Assembly: GCA_965249835.1 (NCBI GenBank)
Contig: CBDFMY010000004.1
Location: forward strand, 67,164-131,163
DNA from: JAHRAW01 sp965249835
Lineage (GTDB): Bacteria; Pseudomonadota; Gammaproteobacteria; Arenicellales; Poriferihabitantaceae
Direction of reading: 5' to 3'
DNA length: 64,000 nt
The notes beneath the pieces were generated by a model. It ran no database searches. It had not been told where the DNA came from and saw nothing but the letters and a program-made list of their open reading frames with translations. The translations under genes were made by a program, and so were the position numbers. Positions 1 to 8,916 of the stretch are shown here, piece after piece. Position 1 is the stretch's first letter. Each line of letters begins with the position of its first letter.

Positions 1-2
1 TG

Positions 3-140
3 AAAATTCTCGCCGATGGCGGCGCGGTAAATTATGTCGGCGCCACCAATGTTGAGTTCAACGAAATCGGCGAAGTACTCGGCACATACAAAGAACTGGA
101 AGTGCGAAACGGTAAATTCGAAACCGTGCGAGTGCGATGA
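3..140 (+). CDS. Branched-chain amino acid ABC transporter substrate-binding protein, C-terminal end (partial)
   Basis: Only the last 45 codons are in the window, ending at TGA 138-140. The visible tail has a YVGATN segment followed by VEFNEIGEVLGTY and a charged ending. This is the usual C-terminus of LivJ/LivK-type periplasmic binding proteins (family knowledge). A LivHMGF set lies convergently at 13421-17684, so this is plausibly its binding protein, now separated by the 13-kb defence island. Because only the tail is visible, the substrate cannot be read from the sequence. Confidence 0.6.
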   Translation, partial: KILADGGAVNYVGATNVEFNEIGEVLGTYKELEVRNGKFETVRVR

Positions 141-179
141 TGAAATGATGAAGCAACGCAGGATGCGCGTTTAATCAAA

Positions 180-212
180 CCCCGGTAACGTTAAATGTTG
201 CCGGGGTTTTTT
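180..212 (+). terminator. Rho-independent terminator after the binding-protein gene
   Basis: CCCCGGTAAC (180-189) pairs with GTTGCCGGGG (197-206) around a 7-nt loop, with one G-T wobble, and is followed by six T. It lies 40 nt after the stop at 140. Read from the other strand the stem is followed by a weaker T tract, so it may also stop the minus-strand res operon ending at 248. Confidence 0.85.
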
Positions 213-247
213 GTTGTGCGGTGGTCGACGATAATTCGTCAACCACC

Positions 248-2926
248 TTACTCGTTGTTTTCAGATTGTTTAAAACTTTCCGCCAGCGCGACAAAGTTCC
301 GTAGTTTATATTTTTTAAACCCCGCCTCATCCACATACAAAAAACGATATGTGGTCGTTGACTGCAATCTATTCACATCCTCGCACCACTGTTTCATGCG
401 TGCTTTTTTGTTAGTAACATCTAATTCTTCACGACCTTTGGTTTCTACGATAAAGACATCGTTCTCGGATGCCTTTACCAGGAAATCAGGATAATAGTTG
501 GCAATGTTGCCATCAGATTTTACATAGTCCACCCGGAAACCCACGGCGAAATAATTTTTCGCATAACAAATAATATCGTCGCACTCCTCCAGAAATTTTG
601 CGAATGCTAATTCCAGAGAACTGTCGCCGATAATTTTATTAAAGATGCTTTTTTTCGGAATGATACATTCTTGCTTTTTAACAATAAAAGGGCGAGTTGC
701 TGAAAGATCGATCTGCTTGCTAATTTCGGTGCTGCCCTTATCTTGCAAAGTGATGTTGTTGATATTTTTCTTGAAGGTTTCTATGATGATTTTAGTGACT
801 CCAGGTTCGGAAAGATTGCGCAGTGTGTTTTGATCTTCAAGGTTAACCGGATTCACAAACAAATCTTCACTGATGAAAGTTTTCATTTTTTCATACACCA
901 GATCATAAACACTGGCCAGTTTTAATTCTTTCATAATGATGCGACTGAAAAAACTCACAACCAACCGATAATCGGAAACTCCGGCATCGCCCAGTTCGGT
1001 CTCATGGCTGCTTTCGTCTTTCGCCAAGTAGCGAAAAATAATGTTCCGTTTTTGCTGTTCGTCGAATTGTTTAACGAGCGGCTTTTCGTGAGTGAATTTT
1101 TTGCTGTCCAGCATGTCCAGACGGCCGTGTTCTCGGTAGGTTCTGGGCACCAGTATCGGAATCTCAATATTCAGTTCGCCAATATTTTTTCTCGGATTAT
1201 CTTTGTCTACCTCAATCACCAAGGGCCCGGTTGGATCAGAATTCGTATCCATGCGCTCCCGTTCCAGTGTTATGCCCTCTTTTTCTATCGACTCGACAAA
1301 ATTCATAAACGCATCGGTGCCGATTACGCTCAGCTTTTCCTCGGCATCGGCATCAGGATACATGCGCCGCAATCCGCGTCCCAGGGTTTGTTCGGGCAGG
1401 ATATTGCTTGTTGCCGAATAGGCGCGTAGCCCGACGATGGTGGTTACATTGCGCACATCCCAGCCTTCTTTCAGCACCAGCACCGAGACGATGGCTTTGT
1501 ATGGACTGTCTATGTTGTCTATGTCGTTGGCTTGTTTGCGTAGTTTTTCCAGTTCTTCCTTTCCTTTGCCAGTGGTAGTTTCAGCAATGTCGCCATTCTT
1601 TTTGGTGTGAATTACCAGCACAGCATCTTTCAGTTCGAGATAAGTGTCTTCCAGATACTTGGCAACTTCATCGCAATTTTTTGTATCATCAGTCATCACG
1701 AATAGCACCGCTTTTTTGTTCATTTTTTGATGTTCTTCGTGTACCTTGCGCCATTCCACAACACCGAGATTTAGATAATCGGCGTATCTTTCCGAAAACT
1801 TGCTACTGCTTTTTTCTTCCAGTTTGTTGCGGCTGGCGACATCGGGAATCACCGGATGCTTGACCACATTTTGCGCAATGGCCTCCACCAGCGGATAGTC
1901 CGTCACCGTCTGCACGAATATCGCGCCGTTGTTGTGTTTGGGCGTGGCGCTGGTGTCCACCTGTAACGCAAGTTCGCCTCCCTTTTGTTTCAGACGGTTG
2001 TGGATGTCTTCAATCGACTTAAACCACGCCATCCGGGGGGCGTGGATATGATGCGCCTCATCGTTAAACACAACCAGTTCATCAATGTCGCGTACGATCA
2101 TGCCCAGATCCACTTTCGAATCAGTAGTCGCACCGGTCGGACGCTTTCCCAGAAAATAACCCATGGTATTTTCATCGTCCGGTGAAGGCGGAATATCGTC
2201 ACCGGCATACACGCGGTGGATGTTGGTAAGAAAAATATTGCCGGTTTTTCTAACCACCGTCACATCATCCTGAATATGCAGAGTTAGTTGAAAGTCATCC
2301 CGCCAGTTACGTCCTTCGTATCCACTATCCGGCAGCACCGGATCAGCATAAAAAATTTTCAGACCATCAAAATCCTTTTTCAAACGGTCTAACACAATAA
2401 TATTCGGCGCGATGATCAAAAAGTTGCGCGCAAGTTTTGAATCGGGTTCGTAGAGTTTGTGAAAATAACACCAAGCCAGGGCGAGGCTCAGCACCTTGGT
2501 CTTACCGCTACCGGTTGCCATTTTGATAACAAAACGCAACCAATCTTCGTCAAATAGATTGCGCGAAACCTCTCCGCTTGAATCAAAACGTATCAGATCA
2601 AACTTGTCCTTGACTGCGGCAACTTCATATAAATAAACAATCGTCTCAATCGCCTCTCGTTGCGCGAAGTAATAGCGGAATTCCCGCGCTATCCCGCCCG
2701 CTCCGGTCAGCAGATGATCTCCACCAAACCACCAGCGCAACAAACTGCGACCGGTGTCCGTGGCGCCCTCGTAGTCTTTATCGCGCCAAGTTTTGACCTG
2801 CTCGCGCAACTTCTGCACCAGCGGCGGCAGTTTATCCATGCGCTGGTCGGGTTCGCCCGGTAGCCAGCGCGTGTTGGGATGTAGAATATCGTGGGGCGAG
2901 ACGGGGAAATCAGGAGGAAGGGGCAT
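248..2926 (-). CDS. res: Type III restriction enzyme, Res (helicase-nuclease) subunit
   Basis: An 892-aa protein of normal length for a type III Res subunit. It has a helicase Walker A MATGSGKT at about 136-143, a DEAH box at about 289-292, a long SF2 helicase core, and a C-terminal PD-(D/E)xK nuclease signature (PDF near 813, ETKG near 828-831). Res and Mod form the ATP-dependent complex that cuts about 25 bp from unmodified asymmetric sites. It is the last gene of a minus-strand operon, starting 9 nt after hepT. Unusually its mod partner is not adjacent: about 3.9 kb of other defence-type genes separate them (3342-6793). The catalytic motifs appear intact, so the enzyme looks functional. 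Confidence 0.93.
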   Translation of the reverse strand: MPLPPDFPVSPHDILHPNTRWLPGEPDQRMDKLPPLVQKLREQVKTWRDKDYEGATDTGRSLLRWWFGGDHLLTGAGGIAREFRYYFAQREAIETIVYLYEVAAVKDKFDLIRFDSSGEVSRNLFDEDWLRFVIKMATGSGKTKVLSLALAWCYFHKLYEPDSKLARNFLIIAPNIIVLDRLKKDFDGLKIFYADPVLPDSGYEGRNWRDDFQLTLHIQDDVTVVRKTGNIFLTNIHRVYAGDDIPPSPDDENTMGYFLGKRPTGATTDSKVDLGMIVRDIDELVVFNDEAHHIHAPRMAWFKSIEDIHNRLKQKGGELALQVDTSATPKHNNGAIFVQTVTDYPLVEAIAQNVVKHPVIPDVASRNKLEEKSSSKFSERYADYLNLGVVEWRKVHEEHQKMNKKAVLFVMTDDTKNCDEVAKYLEDTYLELKDAVLVIHTKKNGDIAETTTGKGKEELEKLRKQANDIDNIDSPYKAIVSVLVLKEGWDVRNVTTIVGLRAYSATSNILPEQTLGRGLRRMYPDADAEEKLSVIGTDAFMNFVESIEKEGITLERERMDTNSDPTGPLVIEVDKDNPRKNIGELNIEIPILVPRTYREHGRLDMLDSKKFTHEKPLVKQFDEQQKRNIIFRYLAKDESSHETELGDAGVSDYRLVVSFFSRIIMKELKLASVYDLVYEKMKTFISEDLFVNPVNLEDQNTLRNLSEPGVTKIIIETFKKNINNITLQDKGSTEISKQIDLSATRPFIVKKQECIIPKKSIFNKIIGDSSLELAFAKFLEECDDIICYAKNYFAVGFRVDYVKSDGNIANYYPDFLVKASENDVFIVETKGREELDVTNKKARMKQWCEDVNRLQSTTTYRFLYVDEAGFKKYKLRNFVALAESFKQSENNE

Positions 2927-2935
2927 GATGCAACG

Positions 2936-3349
2936 CTACTGTGACAAGGCGAGCAAGATGCCAGCGAATGTAATCAAATCGTCGGCATGCTTTTTGACTA
3001 CATCTTCCACCAGGTGGTAGTTAATCTTTTGATATTCGTGGATAACAATGTTTCTGAAGCCCACCATGCCGGTCAACTTCCTTTCCAGTTCGGCATCTAT
3101 GATTCCCGCCTTCCCCAGTAGCCTAAAGCTGTCGGCTGTTTCAGCAGGCAATCCCAGTTTTTTCACGCGAATCAAATGGTTTGCCATATCAATGCACTGC
3201 TCGCAGGCTCTGTGCAAATTGGCAACAATCGCGTCCTGTCTAAGAAAATCTTCGGAGAAAGGTTTTTCCGATGGTATTGCATAATAATCCCGCGCCTGTT
3301 TGATGCATCGCTCAATGCTGGCTTTTTTCTGCATGAGAATGTCAGACAT
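2936..3349 (-). CDS. hepT: HepT-like ribonuclease toxin (HEPN, DUF86)
   Basis: A 137-aa helical protein with the HEPN/DUF86 active-site pattern Rx4HxY: R99, H104, Y106 in RNIVIHEY. In studied HepT/MntA pairs the HEPN protein is an RNase toxin, and the nucleotidyltransferase partner adds AMP to the tyrosine of this motif to silence it. The gene overlaps the MntA-like gene by 8 nt and is downstream of it. It is about half identical to the second HepT at 10558-10977, including the same active-site spacing. A simple toxin-antitoxin role or abortive phage defence both fit. Confidence 0.88.
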   Translation of the reverse strand: MSDILMQKKASIERCIKQARDYYAIPSEKPFSEDFLRQDAIVANLHRACEQCIDMANHLIRVKKLGLPAETADSFRLLGKAGIIDAELERKLTGMVGFRNIVIHEYQKINYHLVEDVVKKHADDLITFAGILLALSQ

Positions 3350-3755
3350 CGTAAAACCTCCCCCTACTCAATCCGCTGGCAATTATTTCCCGCCTCTCTC
3401 TATTCAATTGTTGATAAAAAGACAGTGTCAGCATTTCAAATTCATCGGCCGCATTTTCATCAGCACAATAAATACGCCGCTCGGCGACGATGATTTCCTT
3501 GCGCAGGATTACCGAAACCGCATGCAGGTTAATCAAATCAGCACGCTCCACTTTCGCAGCCGATGCCACTTCCGCCGAAAGGCGACACCATTCCCAAAAA
3601 TCAACCGACCGAGCCGTCGCATGGGGCAATAGCACAGCAACATCCACATCGCTGCCCGTTCGCTGATATTCCGTTCCCCAGGTGCCGTAGAGGTAGATGG
3701 CCTGGGTGTCAGGGTGGGCGGCAAGGATGGGGGCGGTGATCTTGGGGTGGTTCAT
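3342..3755 (-). CDS. mntA: MntA-like nucleotidyltransferase antitoxin (MNT domain)
   Basis: The nucleotidyltransferase core shows YGTWGTEY followed by GSDVDVAV, the minimal MNT pattern with two catalytic aspartates (about D36 and D38). The expected role is AMPylation of the neighbouring HepT. I place the start at ATG 3755 (137 aa), because the protein then begins like the paralogue at 11387 (xxxITAPILAAHPD). A TTG at 3773 would add six residues. The first position of the family GS motif is GT here, as in the paralogue, so this is probably a natural variant and not a defect. Confidence 0.86.
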   Translation of the reverse strand: MNHPKITAPILAAHPDTQAIYLYGTWGTEYQRTGSDVDVAVLLPHATARSVDFWEWCRLSAEVASAAKVERADLINLHAVSVILRKEIIVAERRIYCADENAADEFEMLTLSFYQQLNRERREIIASGLSRGRFYDV

Positions 3756-3789
3756 AGCAATCATGCCTACCAAAAGTTACGAGCAATGT

Positions 3790-5031
3790 TCATTGTTGCA
3801 ATGACTTTGCAGCGTAGATCGTTAACTTTAATTCTTCACCAATCAATTCATAGACCGGCCGTTTGCCGCTGAGTTGTTCAGTGTCGTTGAATATGATGCC
3901 AACGCCTTCGCCCCGACGTTCCAAAAAATACTTTCTATTAACGGAATCATTCATCCCATCATCAATTTTTAATTCAGACAAAAGACGCGATAGTAGTTCA
4001 TTGCGTGTAAATTGATTATCAATCATGTTTTCAACAGTTAAAGTATTCGCCAGTGCTCCGGGAGAATATATTTCCAGTCGATCGGAAAACATAAATAGAC
4101 GGATTTTTGATCCATGTTTAGCGTAGTCACGGTGCACTACCGCATTGACTAATGCTTCAAATACAGCTCGCATGCTGTACTGTGGTCTCTCTTCTCTGCC
4201 AACCTCTTTTTTTGCGGAAATATGGTTGTATTGATTAACAAAATTATACGCGCCTATTATCTGTTTATCTAAGGGGCCATGATAATCTTTTGCATCGTTT
4301 TGATAGTTAGCATCTTTGGTTTCGCCTCGATAAAAAACGGCTTGGATATAACTGTTGTAGATGTGGTCATCAGGTGTAGGGCTGCACATCAAAATCCCGG
4401 AAACTGTTGCATTCAAAGTATCGTTGTTTGATACCAGCAGTCTGCGCTTGCGCAATAGTTGTGTGTCGTCATCACTGATAAACCGCATGTATAATTCTTT
4501 TTGTAATGTGTCCTGGTTGGTCCTGGGGACAGCCTGTTCATCAAAGTTGATGACACGCGCTTGGGAACGGCTTTGACCTATCCGCAAAACGTGCTCTGTG
4601 CTCATTTCTCTTTTGCTATTGCCATGCCGGTAAAAATACCCGTTCTTGCTGTTATGGAGCCAAAGGCTGCGCCCAATCTCCACATAAACCAGATGCTTTT
4701 TTTCATTTTCATCATTCGGTTCAGGGATTTGTATACTATCCACATAAAAATTGACGATAGGGGGCTCAACAGAATCGTGACAAATTTCGCTGATATGTGT
4801 AATCAGAGCCGATATATCTACGGCATCAATGCCCTTAATTTGATGGGTGCCATCTACAATGCCGAAAATCACTACGCCACCTGACTGATTGGCAAAAGCG
4901 GCAAATTCGTCAGATAAATGGTCTCTGTGCGTGGTTTTTATTTTCCCACCACTAATCACCACCTCTTTGAACTCTACCCCCGAGCTTTCACCGGCATTGA
5001 TCTTGTCGAGCATGTCATGAGATGTCAGCAT
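3790..5031 (-). CDS. AlbA_2 (Schlafen-type) domain and GHKL-ATPase regulator, COG2865-like
   Basis: A 413-aa protein. Residues about 10-140 form an AlbA_2 putative nucleic-acid-binding domain (ESSGVEFKE near the N-terminus, FANQSGGVVIFGI at about 46-58). Residues about 270-390 resemble the HATPase_c_4 region (ALVNAVVHRDY, then SDRLEIYSPG). Proteins of this architecture are usually annotated as transcriptional regulators or RecG-like ATP-binding proteins and are frequent passengers in restriction-modification and phage-defence loci. The start overlaps the end of a broken ImmA/XRE relic. The function here is inferred from context only. Confidence 0.8.
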   Translation of the reverse strand: MLTSHDMLDKINAGESSGVEFKEVVISGGKIKTTHRDHLSDEFAAFANQSGGVVIFGIVDGTHQIKGIDAVDISALITHISEICHDSVEPPIVNFYVDSIQIPEPNDENEKKHLVYVEIGRSLWLHNSKNGYFYRHGNSKREMSTEHVLRIGQSRSQARVINFDEQAVPRTNQDTLQKELYMRFISDDDTQLLRKRRLLVSNNDTLNATVSGILMCSPTPDDHIYNSYIQAVFYRGETKDANYQNDAKDYHGPLDKQIIGAYNFVNQYNHISAKKEVGREERPQYSMRAVFEALVNAVVHRDYAKHGSKIRLFMFSDRLEIYSPGALANTLTVENMIDNQFTRNELLSRLLSELKIDDGMNDSVNRKYFLERRGEGVGIIFNDTEQLSGKRPVYELIGEELKLTIYAAKSLQQ

Positions 5032-5176
5032 TATTAATCCTCAAGGTGAATTGTTTTATAGCGGTGTTCAAAAGAATCTTCGTTGCCTTCCATTGTATCA
5101 ACATAGTAACGTTGTACCCGCTCGTTTCTCGAGCCCAGAGAAGCATCTTTGGATTGACTGGTATTTTCTCGCTCAT
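5015..5176 (-). pseudogene. Relic of an ImmA/IrrE-XRE type regulator N-terminus
   Basis: A 53-codon frame starts at ATG 5176 after a strong GGAGGTGG ribosome site. Its first 20 residues, MSEKIPVNPKMLLWARETSG, are the characteristic beginning of XRE/ImmA-IrrE zinc-peptidase regulators. After about residue 22 the similarity stops and the frame runs into the start of the AlbA_2 gene, ending inside it at 5015-5017. The rest of the gene (normally 350-400 codons) is absent. I read this as a deletion remnant. A functional 53-aa peptide is possible but less likely. Confidence 0.6.
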
Positions 5177-5197
5177 ACCCCACCTCCACAATATTCA

Positions 5198-6793
5198 TTA
5201 TTCATTGCCAAAAATATCGTTTTTCAATTCTTGGTAGATTTCTGTATGGGGTGTAATCAGCGGCACCATGAATTCAAAGACAAACTCTTGCCAATTTTCC
5301 CCAAGTTGCGAAATACCAAATTGGTCTCTTGCCGCTATACGGATTTCTTCTGCGGCATCCTTGACCTTTCCACTGTGTATGTCTCCGTTTTGAATTTTAC
5401 CATCACGTAGTTGAATTAAATCGCTTGCCTTTTCTATTTCCACATATTTTTCACACCAACGATGAATAACTTCATCGTCAATGAGATAATTCTCCAAGGC
5501 ACGCCGATTTAAAACTAACACTCCATTTTGCCTTTCTCGATCTCGCTCACTATCAGTCTTGTCATCCAGGTCAATTAAAGGAATCACTTCCGCATTTTCT
5601 GCTATGGCCTGGATAACTGATGTAAGATTTTTGACATTTCCACTACCTTTAGCGGATACGAACAGTGTGTCAGGAAATTTACCTCCAAATATTTGGTTAT
5701 AGCAACGCGCATCAAAACCGTCTTTGCTCGGCTCTCCTTCACAAAGAATTATCCGTTTCGGCACAACCAATTTAGCCAGATCATCAAGCGCGATTTCATA
5801 TGTTTTTTGCCAGAATGTGCGAGTAGGAACAACCGGAGTGATAGTTTCGGACTTATCAAAATCCCTATCATCAAAATCCAAAAACGCTACTGCCGAAGGA
5901 TTTTCTTTCTGAAATTCCCGCGCCTTGCGTATCATCCCGATGGAATGTGTAGCAATCCAGAGTTGGCAATTTTCAGGGATGAGTTCGTAAAGACAAGCCA
6001 ACAAATCTTTTTGCAGGCGGGTACTCATGTGCGCTTCTGGTTCATCAATGCAATACACGGTATTGTTAAATGCAGTTCGTTTAACAACTAAATCAAGAAT
6101 TAAGTCAAATGCCGCCTTTTCCCCGCCTGATAGATTCTCATACGAAAATCCCTGTGAGACTCCCTTATCAAATCTAAAAGTGTTGGCACTTTCAAGCGGA
6201 TTCCCTAAACTATTGAGGACTAAATCCGGGAACATTTTTTTCAGATTGTCCGCTATTTCTCCTATGACGTTGCGCCGAAATTCTCCAATTGTTGTTTCGG
6301 AATCCTCTTCTTCAAAGGCATCTTGCAATCCTTTAGAAATAAGCCGGATATAGTTACTGTCTGTCGCCTTATCATCTTGAGAGAAACGAGAAAACCTATG
6401 TTCTAGCAGGGCATCAGGAAGTAGGGAAAATTGTTGCTGATCAAAAGAGGAAACATGTCGATAAGCGGTTCGCGGATAAACGGCTCTCCGCCATTCCTCT
6501 GGACCCGTGGGAGCTTCTTCGTGAAATTCAACGTTCGTCCGTTCATTTATTTCTCCCCCACTTTGCATGCTGCCAGCACCCAGAATGCTTTCTTTTCCAT
6601 AATAATCCCGCCATTGATTTCCTAACGCACGATAGTTCTTATATGCGAAAGCATAAATCGCGTCAAACACGGAAGATTTCCCGCAACCATTCGGGCCGAG
6701 CAGAACAACAAGTTTAGCAGTGTCAGGCAGGTCGGTGATTTCCAGGTCAGTGAATCGCTTGAATTCTTTAAGATGGGTTCTTTTGATTTTCAT
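5198..6793 (-). CDS. OLD-like ATPase: ABC-type ATPase with C-terminal TOPRIM-like domain
   Basis: A 531-aa protein. Walker A GPNGCGKSS (about 33-41), ABC signature LSGGEKAA (221-228), Walker B CIDEPE (248-253) and an ATHS switch histidine (about 281-284) define an SMC/OLD-type ATPase. After residue 340 there is CEGE (351-354) and an IDLDD acidic cluster (about 407-411), as in TOPRIM nucleases. OLD-family proteins include GajA and many phage-defence ATPase-nucleases. ATG 6793 overlaps the mod stop (ATGA), so translation is coupled to mod. The last residues, DIFGNE, derive from a duplicated copy of the mod 3' end (see findings). There is no obvious GajB-like helicase partner next to it. Confidence 0.82.
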   Translation of the reverse strand: MKIKRTHLKEFKRFTDLEITDLPDTAKLVVLLGPNGCGKSSVFDAIYAFAYKNYRALGNQWRDYYGKESILGAGSMQSGGEINERTNVEFHEEAPTGPEEWRRAVYPRTAYRHVSSFDQQQFSLLPDALLEHRFSRFSQDDKATDSNYIRLISKGLQDAFEEEDSETTIGEFRRNVIGEIADNLKKMFPDLVLNSLGNPLESANTFRFDKGVSQGFSYENLSGGEKAAFDLILDLVVKRTAFNNTVYCIDEPEAHMSTRLQKDLLACLYELIPENCQLWIATHSIGMIRKAREFQKENPSAVAFLDFDDRDFDKSETITPVVPTRTFWQKTYEIALDDLAKLVVPKRIILCEGEPSKDGFDARCYNQIFGGKFPDTLFVSAKGSGNVKNLTSVIQAIAENAEVIPLIDLDDKTDSERDRERQNGVLVLNRRALENYLIDDEVIHRWCEKYVEIEKASDLIQLRDGKIQNGDIHSGKVKDAAEEIRIAARDQFGISQLGENWQEFVFEFMVPLITPHTEIYQELKNDIFGNE

Positions 6794-8916
6794 ACTCTCA
6801 CCTCCACAATTTTCATCGTGTCATTGCCAAAAATATCCACCACTTTTACTGCGATTTTGCGACGTCCTGGGCTACATTCGTGCGTTGCGCTTTTAAGTTC
6901 CAGGCTACGGTCTTTTTTGGTGCGAAAACTTTGCCATTCGTTTTCAAAGATGTAGTCGCCGCTCCACCGTTCTTCGGTCTCGCCGCTTTCTTCATCCCGC
7001 ACACGGATAATTTCGCGTTTGTTTTCAAAGTCAAAATCCACCGCCCAGTAATCTATCCAGTCGGTCCACTCGCGGGTTAATACCTCGCGGGAGATGTTAC
7101 CAGTTTTGTCTTTGCTGATGCGCAAGATCTGTCCTTGCTCGACGACAACTTTGTGCTTGCCGTTTTTAAGCGTTGCCGCGGTTGGGTCTTGAGAATAATG
7201 CACCGAGAAGTCGGTCAACTCCACGGTCACGGTGGCGGGCGTCTTGCTCTTTCCCTTGCCTTTGCCCTTGACGACATGCGCCTTGACTTCAACGAACGAC
7301 ACATCGTGAAACACCACCTGCTCCCGCTCCACCGCACGTTTATCAAACACCTCTGCGGGGATGTATTTCATCGCCAGGTTGATGCCTTTGTTTTTCGCTT
7401 CGTCCATGATTTGCGGGAACAACCCCATTTCAAATTCAAAGGCAAGGATGTCGGCACGGGTGATGCGTTGCTTGCGACATTCCAAAATAATCTCTTCCAC
7501 GAACAGGCGTGTTACTGGCAGGTTGATGGGTCCGATAGCGACCATGCGTCCGGCTTTTTTGCCGTGGAACACGCCGGACTGGGCTACCGGTTGTGCGGCG
7601 TAGGCTTTCAGAATCAATGCCTGATATTCCCGCGACTTGGCGGCGATTTGTGCTTGTTGCTGTTCGGGACGCAGCCCGGGATTGACGCCGATGTAATGTT
7701 GGCGTTCGTATTTGCCGAGGTTGAGAATTTCAAAGGCGCGGTAATCCTGCTTTGCTTCTTTGCGTTGTCGTTGCACGCCGATCATGCGTTTGCGGGTGGT
7801 GTGGATGGCGAACTTGCCGAGGTCGGAGACGATCCATTTGCGCCCGAGTTTTTCCGCCACGGCCGCAGTGGTGCCGGAACCGCAAAAGAAATCGGCAACG
7901 ATGTCGTTTTCGTTGGAGGATGCTTTGATGATGCGTTGCAGCAGGGCTTCGGGTTTTTGGGTTGGATAATTAACTCGTTCGTGTGCTACCGGTGCTATTA
8001 TTGAGATGTCCCATACATCATCTAGCGGAGCTCCTGCCGATTCTACTTTGTCGTAATCGGACGGAATCCGATTCCCTGACTCATCATGCGATGCGACAAT
8101 CTTGCTTCTACCCCAACGTTTTTGTGTCTCTTCGGTTCTTTCTCCATAAGCTCTGTTAAATATGTGGCTACCTTTTGATTTGGTATACGCAAATATTGTG
8201 TTGTGCATCTTCTGCCACTCCTTCGCAGGAGTTGGCCACCTTTTGAAGTGCCATTGAATCTGATTGAGCTGGTTCTCCCGTCCAAACACCTCATCCATCA
8301 CCAACCGAATATAACTATTCACTCGCCAATCACAATGCACATAAATGCTACCGTCCTCGGCGAGCAGGTCGCGCATCAACACCAGCCGCTCGTGAATCAT
8401 GGCGATGAACGAATCCGCGCCCTTGCCCCAGGTGTCGCGGTAGGCGAGTTCCTCCAATACATTCGGCTTCTTGGTGAAGGTGTCGTTGCCGATGGCGATG
8501 TCCATGGAAAAATCCGCGCCGACATCAAAAGGCGGATCAATGTAAATCAATTTGATGCCACCCTGGGCTTCAATTTCCTCGCGCAGGGGACCGTTTTTCA
8601 AGGACGATAGGATCAACTTGTTGTCGCCCCAGATGAGTTTGTTGCTCCAGCCGGTCAGTTGCCGCCCGCGTGCATCGGTGTCGAACATATCCTGTTGCAA
8701 TGCCGCATCCTCCGGCTTCTCCGCACGCGGCTCGTCCACCTGCTCAATCACCTGAAACGGCAACACCACATTGCACACCTCGTTGCTCTTGCCGTTCCAC
8801 ACCAGTTCCACCTCGCGCTTGTCATCAAACAGCAGGAAGCGATACTTATCCGGCAGCGGCTTGCCCGATTCAATAAGTTTTATCGCGTCACGCTTTTCGT
8901 TGTCGGTGAGATTCAC
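6790..8916 (-). CDS. mod: Type III restriction-modification DNA methyltransferase, Mod subunit
   Basis: A beta-class amino-methyltransferase. DPPF is at about 127-130 and the SAM-binding FFCGSGT at about 343-349, with a long C-terminal region after residue 400. The order and length fit type III Mod, which gives the complex its sequence specificity and methylates adenine on one strand. I choose GTG 8916 (708 aa) because it overlaps the upstream stop as GTGA, and the family-like sequence begins there with NLTDNEKRDAIKLIE. ATG 8958 would add 14 unlikely residues. Upstream, a DUF4143 ATPase gene is coupled to it; downstream, the OLD-like ATPase overlaps its stop. Confidence 0.92.
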   Translation of the reverse strand: MNLTDNEKRDAIKLIESGKPLPDKYRFLLFDDKREVELVWNGKSNEVCNVVLPFQVIEQVDEPRAEKPEDAALQQDMFDTDARGRQLTGWSNKLIWGDNKLILSSLKNGPLREEIEAQGGIKLIYIDPPFDVGADFSMDIAIGNDTFTKKPNVLEELAYRDTWGKGADSFIAMIHERLVLMRDLLAEDGSIYVHCDWRVNSYIRLVMDEVFGRENQLNQIQWHFKRWPTPAKEWQKMHNTIFAYTKSKGSHIFNRAYGERTEETQKRWGRSKIVASHDESGNRIPSDYDKVESAGAPLDDVWDISIIAPVAHERVNYPTQKPEALLQRIIKASSNENDIVADFFCGSGTTAAVAEKLGRKWIVSDLGKFAIHTTRKRMIGVQRQRKEAKQDYRAFEILNLGKYERQHYIGVNPGLRPEQQQAQIAAKSREYQALILKAYAAQPVAQSGVFHGKKAGRMVAIGPINLPVTRLFVEEIILECRKQRITRADILAFEFEMGLFPQIMDEAKNKGINLAMKYIPAEVFDKRAVEREQVVFHDVSFVEVKAHVVKGKGKGKSKTPATVTVELTDFSVHYSQDPTAATLKNGKHKVVVEQGQILRISKDKTGNISREVLTREWTDWIDYWAVDFDFENKREIIRVRDEESGETEERWSGDYIFENEWQSFRTKKDRSLELKSATHECSPGRRKIAVKVVDIFGNDTMKIVEVRV

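Noticed and set aside
7135..8004. 289-codon plus-strand frame inside mod
   Set aside because: It is antisense to the conserved Mod sequence and has histidine/phenylalanine-rich shadow composition.
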